From contig MHYW01000092.1 of the NCBI GenBank assembly GCA_001828545.1, forward strand, positions 1-9,133: a stretch of 9,133 nucleotides of DNA. Reading direction: 5' to 3'. Numbering within the stretch: the first letter of the stretch is position 1; each line of letters opens with the position of its first letter. The notes under the pieces were generated by a model. The model was not told the DNA's origin, did not search any database, and saw nothing but the letters and a program-made list of their open reading frames with translations. This document shows, piece by piece, positions 1 through 5,334 of the stretch. The translations under genes were made by a program, and so were the position numbers. The DNA comes from Planctomycetes bacterium RIFCSPHIGHO2_12_FULL_52_36. GTDB taxonomy: Bacteria > Planctomycetota > Brocadiia > Brocadiales > Bathyanammoxibiaceae.

Positions 1-776
1 ACGGGCAGGAGTACAGGACACGCCCTCCTGCAGGCCCCGCAGTCAATACACTTCAACTCATTCCGTGTCACCCTGAACCCGAAGGGGTTATTAAAATGCA
101 GGAACCCCAGGAATGCGCCATAGGGACACAGATACCTGCACCAGAAATTCTTGGTGACGAAGGACAAACCAACCAATACAGACAGTACGATGAGGGTGTT
201 TGGGGCCATATTGGTGAAAAACTGGAGCATCTTTATGTCTGCCACCCTTATGTAAGGCACTTCTCTATAAAATCGCTCCAGAAAACTCCCGTCCAGCTTT
301 ATCAGTATCTGGTAGAGGAAGAAGAAGAGCATTAAATACTTCAGGCTCCTCAATGCCCAGTCGGCCGCCTTTGGCAGGGAGTAGTTCTTCCCCAGGGCCC
401 GTTTGCCACCCTTCCATAGCCACTCCGAGAGGGTACCCACGGGGCACATCCAGCTGCAAAAACCCCTGCCTATAAAAAAGGATGTCAAAAGCGCTGTGGA
501 GAGGATGACGAACCCTGCGGGATGGACGGGGTCAATCTTCCCGGAGACTAGAAAGTACTTAAGCCCTACGAGCGCCCCTATTGGCAGGAAGGCCTCTACA
601 CCAGGGGGTCTGGCCGTATAGGGGAGCGTACCGCCTGACTTACAGTACTCCACAAAGAGATAAAACTTATAACCAAGAAATAAGATAAAGAGGAAGAAGA
701 ACAGTTGTACGGTCCAACGGACCCTCTGGGAGTTCAGTTTCAGGTCACGGATATAACTTGTGATGTCTTTTAACAA
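1..776 (-). CDS. NapH/CcoG-type membrane 4Fe-4S ferredoxin protein, C-terminus cut by window edge
   Basis: Reading the minus strand from a TTG at 776-774 gives 258 codons with no stop, running off the left edge. Hydrophobic segments lie near residues 24-42, 86-103, 144-160 and 192-207. Three cysteine clusters follow the pattern of membrane polyferredoxins: FCSWMCP (C107, C111), FWCRYLCP (C213, C217) and the ferredoxin motif CIDCGACRRACP (C243, C246, C249, C253). The first two match the Fer4_5-type CxxxCP signature of NapH, NosR and CcoG proteins, which pass electrons at the membrane or help assemble respiratory enzymes. The TTG is chosen because GGAAGGGGAG sits 6 bases upstream. Another in-frame TTG at 794-792 has no such site. 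The second half of the Fer4 pair and any C-terminal domain are missing, so the exact subfamily cannot be named. It is divergent from the sel operon. Confidence 0.85.
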   Translation of the reverse strand, partial: MLKDITSYIRDLKLNSQRVRWTVQLFFFLFILFLGYKFYLFVEYCKSGGTLPYTARPPGVEAFLPIGALVGLKYFLVSGKIDPVHPAGFVILSTALLTSFFIGRGFCSWMCPVGTLSEWLWKGGKRALGKNYSLPKAADWALRSLKYLMLFFFLYQILIKLDGSFLERFYREVPYIRVADIKMLQFFTNMAPNTLIVLSVLVGLSFVTKNFWCRYLCPYGAFLGFLHFNNPFGFRVTRNELKCIDCGACRRACPVLLP

Positions 777-801
777 ATATATCTCCCCTTCCAAAATAAT
801 T

Positions 802-830
802 ACAATATGAAACCTCTGAAAAAGTGCTAA
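802..830 (-). promoter_or_regulatory. Candidate promoter for the ferredoxin-type gene
   Basis: On the minus strand TTAGCA (830-825) and TATTGT (807-802) are 17 bases apart, a plausible but imperfect sigma70-type pair. Transcription would begin near 795, giving a leader of about 20 bases that contains the GGAAGGGGAG ribosome binding site at 792-783. Confidence 0.4.
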
Positions 831-853
831 AAAACGCACAATAACGCCACGGC

Positions 854-943
854 CTGTCATTGCGAGCGAAGCGAAGCAATCCCATTTCTTCTTAAGACAA
901 TTACTTATGAGATTGCTTCGGGCTAAGGCCCTCGCAATGACAG
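854..943. repeat. MITE/REP-like hairpin element of the TGTCATTGCGAG...CTCGCAATGACA type
   Basis: The left arm (854-881, beginning CTGTCATTGCGAGCG) and right arm (911-943, ending CTCGCAATGACAG) are near-perfect inverted repeats around a 29-base loop. The arms differ in the middle, where the left arm's CTTCG unit is replaced by GGCTAAGGC on the right. I know this GATTGCTTCG/CTCGCAATGACA hairpin as a dispersed non-coding repeat in many environmental bacterial genomes. It lacks a transposase, so any movement would need one supplied from elsewhere. Confidence 0.75.
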
Positions 944-1027
944 CTTGTCTCGGATTTTTTCAGAGCTCTCAATATGTAGTATAAGACATATTTTTCGGGA
1001 TAGTCAAGGGCGGTTAGTCCCTGAGGA

Positions 1028-1092
1028 GGGGCAATTCCCGCCTGAGGCGTCCTCCCGAGGCGGACTTTCAGGATTTTCAACATGAATTGCCC
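1028..1092. repeat. Nested palindrome: GGGGCAATTC/GAATTGCCC arms around a CCGCCT/AGGCGG core
   Basis: Outer arms GGGGCAATTC (1028-1037) and TGAATTGCCC (1083-1092) flank an inner hairpin made of CCGCCT (1038-1043) and AGGCGG (1058-1063). The outer arms match the palindrome found inside selA. The inner core is a degenerate version of the 15-base palindrome found three times in selB. It looks like one repeat type inserted into another, or like two halves of one composite family. Confidence 0.65.
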
Positions 1093-1106
1093 TTACAGCT
1101 TATCAT

Positions 1107-1135
1107 TTGAAAGCCTGGTAGAAACCTGTTAGAAT
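1107..1135 (+). promoter_or_regulatory. Candidate sigma70 promoter of the sel operon
   Basis: TTGAAA (1107-1112) and TAGAAT (1130-1135) are 17 bases apart, each one base from consensus. Transcription would start near 1142 and give a leader of about 85 bases. That leader would begin almost directly with the palindrome at 1146-1183. No better candidate lies between here and the first gene. Confidence 0.6.
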
Positions 1136-1145
1136 TTGACTAAAG

Positions 1146-1183
1146 GTAGGGGCACATTGTCCGCCTGAGGCGGATGCCCCTAC
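1146..1183. repeat. Composite palindrome in the predicted sel operon leader
   Basis: Perfect outer arms GTAGGGGCA (1146-1154) and TGCCCCTAC (1175-1183) enclose a perfect inner palindrome, TCCGCCT-G-AGGCGGA, at 1160-1174. In RNA this would fold as a long, nearly continuous hairpin with a 5-base bulge (CATTG). It lies just after the predicted transcription start. It could shape mRNA stability or attenuation, but nothing in the sequence proves a regulatory role. Confidence 0.75.
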
Positions 1184-1185
1184 TA

Positions 1186-1213
1186 CCGATTACTGATAGC
1201 CGATTCCTGATAG
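1186..1213 (+). repeat. Tandem 14-base repeat before the first sel operon gene
   Basis: CCGATTACTGATAG (1186-1199) is followed directly by CCGATTCCTGATAG (1200-1213), with one mismatch. The second copy ends 12 bases before the ATG at 1226. The repeat occupies the place where a Shine-Dalgarno sequence would be expected, and none is visible. Confidence 0.6.
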
Positions 1214-1225
1214 CCAAAATCTGTT

Positions 1226-1849
1226 ATGCATTATCAACCCCTTAGCATAGTCTTAACCTTATTCATCATCACCCTGGTTCATACCGTTGAGCCGCATCAC
1301 TGGATGCCTTTTGCCCTGGTGGGGAAGGGGCAGAGGTGGTCTATGGCAAAGACCTTGACCATAACTGCCGTGAGCGGGCTGGGCAAATCCCTGGTGAGCG
1401 TAGCCCTGGGTTTTGGGGTGGCCTTCCTGGGACTCCAGGTTACTAGGTACGTGGAAGGTGGTGAGGTATTAACTAGCGGTTTGCTACTACTGTTAGGTCT
1501 GGGTTTTATTATCTTTGCCAAAGACCACAAGCACGGTAATACCTCTACTAATCCTGTCCTTTCGGATAAGGCCGCGGCACTTTCTCTTTTTACTATGGCC
1601 ATTTTATCACCGTGCGTGGAACTCCTCCCCATATTCCTGGTCGCCAGTACCTTTACATGGCCGGTACTGCTCCTCATGGCCCTGGCCCTCACCCTGGCCA
1701 ATATCCTGGGGATGGTCTTCCTGACTGCCCTGGCCTATAAAGGGATAAAGGTGCTTAATCTGGAATGGCTTGAAGATTACGAGAGACAGATAATCGGTTC
1801 GTTATTAATTCTCACTGGTTTGGCCCTTATCATCTATCATCATTCCTGA
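1226..1849 (+). CDS. Polytopic membrane protein of the nickel permease/UreH-like transporter type, linked to selA-selB
   Basis: This 207-residue protein has about six hydrophobic segments (near residues 5-21, 45-70, 80-98, 117-141, 144-170 and 189-204). Two short signatures stand out: HTVEPHHW (H19-W26) near the N-terminus and SPCVELLP (128-135) in the middle. They resemble the PDHW and SPCxELLP motifs of small metal or thiol-related permeases annotated as UreH-like, NiCoT-like or TauE/CcdA-like. Where relatives usually read PDH and GxGH, this protein reads PHH (23-25) and GLGK (K54), so the classical metal site is altered. A short charged loop, KDHKHGN (99-105), is His-containing. The ATG is the only usable start after the stop at 1211 and has no clear Shine-Dalgarno site. 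The gene overlaps selA by one base, which suggests translational coupling. The substrate is unknown: nickel or cobalt by family, selenium by context. Confidence 0.75.
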   Translation: MHYQPLSIVLTLFIITLVHTVEPHHWMPFALVGKGQRWSMAKTLTITAVSGLGKSLVSVALGFGVAFLGLQVTRYVEGGEVLTSGLLLLLGLGFIIFAKDHKHGNTSTNPVLSDKAAALSLFTMAILSPCVELLPIFLVASTFTWPVLLLMALALTLANILGMVFLTALAYKGIKVLNLEWLEDYERQIIGSLLILTGLALIIYHHS

Positions 1850-3261
1850 TGGAAAAAGAAGGCCTGAGAAATATACCCTCTGTTCATGAATTACTGGAGA
1901 GCCAGGGGCTAGCCAATCTAAGCCTTAACTATCCCAGGGGCCTAATCGTCTCTACAGTTCGGGAGGTCCTTGAAGGCCTGAGAGGGCAACTGAGAGCAGG
2001 GGCAATTCATGAATTGCCCCTACCTGATGCCGTTGTCTCTATGGTAAAGGCTAGACTCATGAATAAGACCAGACTCTCCCTACAGAGGGTGATAAATGCC
2101 ACGGGGGTTATCATTCATACCTGTCTGGGGCGTTCACCCCTACCCCTAAAGGCCCTGGAAGACGTCCAGGAACGGGCGAAAGGTTACTGCTCCCTGGAGA
2201 CCGACCTGTCCACAGGGAAGAGGGCGCCCAGGGGGGAGTACCTGGAGACGCTGATTTGTACCCTGACGGGGGCAGAGGGAGGGATGGTAGTAAACAATAA
2301 CGCCGCCGCAGTCCTCCTTGTCCTGGACACGCTTGCCAGGGGTAAAGAGGTCGTCGTCTCCCGCAGTCAACTGGTAGAGATAGGCGGTTCCTTCCGTATG
2401 CCAGAGGTAATGGAGAAGGGTGGGGCTGTCCTCAGGGAGGTGGGCACTACCAATAAGACCTACCTTGCCGATTATAAGAAGGCAATAACCCCCAACACGG
2501 CCCTCCTCCTCATGGTGCATCCCAGCAATTTCAGGATGGTGGGCTTTACGGCCGAAGTGGGTATAGCAGAGTTGGTAGCCCTGGGGAGGGAGCACGGCCT
2601 ACCCGTAATGTATGACCTGGGCAGTGGGGCCTTGATTGACTTTGCCTCCTATGGCCTTTCCCACGAACCCACCGTCCAGGAGAGTGTGGAGGCGGGGGTG
2701 GATATTACCACCTTCAGCACGGATAAACTCCTGGGAGGCCCCCAGGGGGGGGTGATAGTTGGGAAGAGGGACCTTATTAATCTTATGAAAAAGAACCCCC
2801 TGACCAGGGCCCTGAGGATAGGCAAGCTATCTCTTGCGGCCCTGGAGGCGACCCTGGGATTGTACGCCAATAAGGAAACCCTCACAGAGACCCTACCCAT
2901 CCTGGAGATGATTGCCCGTCCTATAGAGGAGATAGGGAGGCAGTGTAGGGAATTTGTCCAGGAACTCTCTGGGACGACCCCTGGAGTAGAGGTCTCCATA
3001 GAAGAGGGCTTCTCTACCATAGGCGGAGGTTCTCTCCCCGGCGAGGAGATACCCACCAGACTCCTGTCCATAAACCCCAGACCTCACAGCGCCCAGGAAC
3101 TGTCTGATATGCTGCGAACGAACGTCCCCTCTATCCTGGGAAGGATAGAGAGGGATAGGGTACTCCTTGATTTCCGCACCGTAAGGAATAAAGAGGAATC
3201 AGGGGAGATACTCTCCGCCCTGATTAGATGCTATCAAGAACCTAAAAGTTCAAGGGTTTAA
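1849..3261 (+). CDS. selA: L-seryl-tRNA(Sec) selenium transferase SelA
   Basis: SelA is a PLP enzyme that converts Ser-tRNA(Sec) to Sec-tRNA(Sec) using selenophosphate. The 470 residues match the family's usual length of about 460. Visible family features are INATGVIIHTCLGRSPL (83-98), the NNNAAAVLL segment, EVGTTNKT, HPSNF and YDLGSGAL. The PLP-lysine motif STDKLLGGPQ places the catalytic Lys at 293, and RALR (R320, R323) follows in the usual position. From memory the family usually has HTNLGR and RVDK, whereas this protein has Cys92 for the Asn and Gly325 for the Asp. A 24-base palindrome encodes part of the variable N-terminal loop at residues 50-58. The ATG overlaps the preceding gene's TGA by one base and lacks its own ribosome site, implying coupled translation. 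selB follows after 24 bases. Confidence 0.97.
   Translation: MEKEGLRNIPSVHELLESQGLANLSLNYPRGLIVSTVREVLEGLRGQLRAGAIHELPLPDAVVSMVKARLMNKTRLSLQRVINATGVIIHTCLGRSPLPLKALEDVQERAKGYCSLETDLSTGKRAPRGEYLETLICTLTGAEGGMVVNNNAAAVLLVLDTLARGKEVVVSRSQLVEIGGSFRMPEVMEKGGAVLREVGTTNKTYLADYKKAITPNTALLLMVHPSNFRMVGFTAEVGIAELVALGREHGLPVMYDLGSGALIDFASYGLSHEPTVQESVEAGVDITTFSTDKLLGGPQGGVIVGKRDLINLMKKNPLTRALRIGKLSLAALEATLGLYANKETLTETLPILEMIARPIEEIGRQCREFVQELSGTTPGVEVSIEEGFSTIGGGSLPGEEIPTRLLSINPRPHSAQELSDMLRTNVPSILGRIERDRVLLDFRTVRNKEESGEILSALIRCYQEPKSSRV
1998..2021. repeat. 24-base perfect palindrome inside selA
   Basis: AGGGGCAATTCA is followed directly by its reverse complement. With flanking bases it is one base from the fuller form GTAGGGGC...GCCCCTAC seen in intergenic copies. 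It encodes roughly residues 50-58 of SelA in the variable region before the conserved ATG core, and it keeps the reading frame open. Confidence 0.8.
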
Positions 3262-3285
3262 GAGTAAGAAGGTCTAAGGACTCAA

Positions 3286-5304
3286 GTGAAGAGGGCTGTA
3301 ATTGGTACCGCAGGGCATATAGACCACGGCAAGACCGCCCTGGTGAAGGCCCTGACGGGGATAGACACTGACCGCCTGCCTGAAGAGAAGGCCCGGGGGA
3401 TAACCATAGACCTGGGGTTCGCCTACATGGACCTGGAAGGCGCCAGCACTGCCGGCATAAAATGGCGGGTGGGCATTGTAGACGTCCCAGGGCACGAACG
3501 CTTCGTGAAGAATATGCTGGCCGGGGCCACTGGTATTGACATAGCCCTCCTGGTGGTGGCCGCCGATGACGGCGTTATGCCCCAGACCGTGGAACACCTG
3601 GAAATACTGGGACTCCTGGGGCTTAGACACGGTGCAGTGGTTATCACAAAGAAAGACCTCGTAGACAGGGAATGGCTTGCACTGGTTAAAGAAGATATTA
3701 AGGACCTGACAAAGGGCACGTTTCTTTGGGGGGCGCCGCTGATAGAAGTAGATTCTCTAAAGGGGGAAGGGATTGCAGAACTAAAGGAGGTAATAAGAGG
3801 GCTACTGGAAGGTACGGAAGAGGAGGCCATCCAGGGCCTCTTCAGGCTCCCTATAGACAGGGCCTTTACCGTCCAGGGCTTTGGTTGCGTGGTTACCGGG
3901 ACGGTGCTTAGCGGTCAGGTAAAGGTGGGAGAAGAGGTGGAGTTACTCCCCGTAAAGGAGGTAGTCAGGGTAAGGGGCATAGAGGTCCATGGGGAGAAAA
4001 TAGGGTCCGCCGTAAAGGGACAGCGGGCGGCCCTCAATCTCGGAGGAATAAAGACCTCCGAGGTCAGACGAGGTTTTGAGCTGTCGGTACCGGGTTATCT
4101 AAGCCCTACCGAACTCCTGGACTGCCATCTCCATCATCTCTCTAGTACCGGGAGTCCGCCTCAGGCGGATGCCGCCTCTCACCGACCCCTCAGGAATGGA
4201 GAACGGGTCCGGTTTCATATCGCCACCACGGAGGTTATGGGCAGGGTGGTGCTCCTGGATAAAGAGGTCTTAATGCCTGGAGAGAAGGGTCTCGTCCAAT
4301 TCCGCCTGGAAGGGCCCGTGGTGGCCGAGAGGGGGGAACACTACGTAATACGCTCATACTCCCCATGCCGCACCATAGGTGGGGGAAGGGTCTTGAGGGG
4401 CTGTGCCTCCAGGCTTAGACGTTTCCAGGAAGATACCCTCAAGGAGTTACAAATCCTCCTGGAGGGAGACGACAGGGAGGTAATCGGACAGGCCCTCCGC
4501 GGCAGTAGAAATTACCTCCTCTCTGAGGAGGAATTGGTAAAATCCCTCAATATTCACCCCTCCAGGGTAAGAGAGATAGTAGAGGAATTAATAGCTAAAG
4601 GAGTTTTAACTACAACCAGAGAGGATTCCAAGGTGCTGTTAGTGGACAGGCAGAGGTTGGAGTCTTTAAAAATTAAGATGCTGAAGAGTCTGGAAGATTT
4701 CCACAGGACTAACCCCCTGAGGGTGGGGGTGGAGGAGTCCACCCTGAAGGTACACCTCTCCAGGGAGATACCTCCCCCCCTCTTCTCCTTAGTCCTTGCT
4801 GAACTGAGCCGTGAGGGTCTCATCACCATCTCAGACCATAAGGTTTCTACTTCAGGTTTTCAGGTCAAGCTCTCTCAGGAGGACAAGAAGATTGCGGAGG
4901 AAATGGAGAGGGCCTTCTTGCAAGGAAAGTTTAACCCGCCAGCCCCGGAGTCCGCCTCAGGCGGATTAAGTCAGGGGTCCGCCTCAGGTGGATCCCGCCC
5001 TCAAGGACCTTTGCAACGGAAGACGTACCAGGACCTCCTTTCATTACTCCTGGAACAAAAGACCTTGATAGAGATAGAGAAAGAGAAAAGTCTTTACATC
5101 CATGCAAAGGTACTGGAGGAGTTAAAGGGGTTGGTAGCAGGCTTCGTAAAGGAAAAGGGCTCCATAACGGTAGCAGACCTCAGGGACCTCGTCAATACCT
5201 CCAGGAAATACGCCGTACCGCTTCTTGAATACCTTGACAGGATACACTTTACCAGGAGGGAGGGGGATAGGAGGGTACTGCACGATTCGGCAGAAAGCCC
5301 GTAA
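3286..5304 (+). CDS. selB: Selenocysteine-specific translation elongation factor SelB
   Basis: SelB is an EF-Tu-like GTPase that brings Sec-tRNA(Sec) to the ribosome and binds the SECIS hairpin through C-terminal winged helices. The GTPase motifs are all present: GHIDHGKT (10-17), GITID (38-42), DVPGH (66-70) and TKKD (121-124). Beta-barrel domains II and III follow to about residue 375, then winged-helix modules to the end. The start is GTG, with AAGGA 5 bases upstream at 3276-3280. At 672 residues it is longer than E. coli SelB (614). Some of the excess is low-complexity sequence encoded by palindromes: SPPQAD near 290-295 in a domain III loop, and two SASGG units at 556-560 and 565-569 between winged helices. 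The stop codon lies within a further palindrome at 5301-5329. It is the last gene of the operon and converges with the DUF1571 gene. Confidence 0.97.
   Translation: MKRAVIGTAGHIDHGKTALVKALTGIDTDRLPEEKARGITIDLGFAYMDLEGASTAGIKWRVGIVDVPGHERFVKNMLAGATGIDIALLVVAADDGVMPQTVEHLEILGLLGLRHGAVVITKKDLVDREWLALVKEDIKDLTKGTFLWGAPLIEVDSLKGEGIAELKEVIRGLLEGTEEEAIQGLFRLPIDRAFTVQGFGCVVTGTVLSGQVKVGEEVELLPVKEVVRVRGIEVHGEKIGSAVKGQRAALNLGGIKTSEVRRGFELSVPGYLSPTELLDCHLHHLSSTGSPPQADAASHRPLRNGERVRFHIATTEVMGRVVLLDKEVLMPGEKGLVQFRLEGPVVAERGEHYVIRSYSPCRTIGGGRVLRGCASRLRRFQEDTLKELQILLEGDDREVIGQALRGSRNYLLSEEELVKSLNIHPSRVREIVEELIAKGVLTTTREDSKVLLVDRQRLESLKIKMLKSLEDFHRTNPLRVGVEESTLKVHLSREIPPPLFSLVLAELSREGLITISDHKVSTSGFQVKLSQEDKKIAEEMERAFLQGKFNPPAPESASGGLSQGSASGGSRPQGPLQRKTYQDLLSLLLEQKTLIEIEKEKSLYIHAKVLEELKGLVAGFVKEKGSITVADLRDLVNTSRKYAVPLLEYLDRIHFTRREGDRRVLHDSAESP
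4155..4169. repeat. 15-base palindrome TCCGCCT-C-AGGCGGA inside selB, domain III loop
   Basis: This perfect palindrome with a one-base centre is read as part of S-P-P-Q-A-D at residues 290-295. It lies in the loop before RNGERVRFHIAT, a position expected to vary in length. The core matches those at 4951-4965 and 1160-1174, the latter on the opposite strand, but is read in a different frame from the other selB copies. Confidence 0.8.
4951..4992. repeat. Two 15-base palindromes in tandem inside selB, inter-winged-helix linker
   Basis: A perfect TCCGCCT-C-AGGCGGA at 4951-4965 is followed 12 bases later by a copy at 4978-4992 with one change (AGGTGGA). Both are read in the same frame as S-A-S-G-G (residues 556-560 and 565-569) within a Ser/Gly/Pro-rich linker. 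The 27-base spacing keeps the frame and suggests a local duplication of about nine codons. Confidence 0.8.
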
Positions 5305-5329
5305 GGACGACCCGTCGGGTCGCCCCTAC
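5301..5329. terminator. Hairpin between convergent selB and DUF1571 genes, carrying the selB stop codon
   Basis: CGACCC and GGGTCG form the inner stem around a GTC loop, with outer arms GTAAGGA and the GCCCCTAC family end. It is one of the GTAGGGGC...GCCCCTAC palindromes. Its left arm has two changes that become G-U wobbles in minus-strand RNA, so the hairpin is complete in that direction. The selB TAA (5302-5304) is inside the left arm, and the DUF1571 stop is 6 bases past the right arm. No U-run follows on either strand, so a classic intrinsic terminator is uncertain. It could still act as a bidirectional 3' end stabiliser. Confidence 0.5.
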
Positions 5330-5334
5330 AACTG

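Larger units (their letters stand above)
777..1225. other. Divergent intergenic region rich in palindromes
   Basis: This 449-base stretch separates the minus-strand ferredoxin-type gene from the plus-strand sel operon. I see no convincing gene in it. It holds a candidate minus-strand promoter, a 90-bp hairpin element, two nested palindromes, a strong plus-strand promoter candidate and a 14-base tandem repeat. The small open frame at 901-1083 on the minus strand is built mostly of repeat sequence and is not counted as a gene. Confidence 0.75.

Noticed and set aside
96..621. Plus- and minus-strand open frames of 60-80 residues near the left edge
   Set aside because: They overlap the ferredoxin-type gene, whose frame carries ordered cysteine motifs and membrane segments.
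971..992. AT-rich inverted repeat (ATATGT/ACATAT) followed by T bases, considered as a terminator
   Set aside because: The stem is short and A/T only, and no gene ends nearby on either strand.
901..1083. 60-residue minus-strand open frame in the intergenic region
   Set aside because: Its sequence is largely the hairpin element and nested palindrome, so the open frame is a by-product of repeats.
1297..1701. 134-residue minus-strand open frame opposite the membrane protein gene
   Set aside because: Low-complexity Arg/Ser/Pro composition typical of an antisense shadow; the plus-strand frame has membrane segments and motifs.
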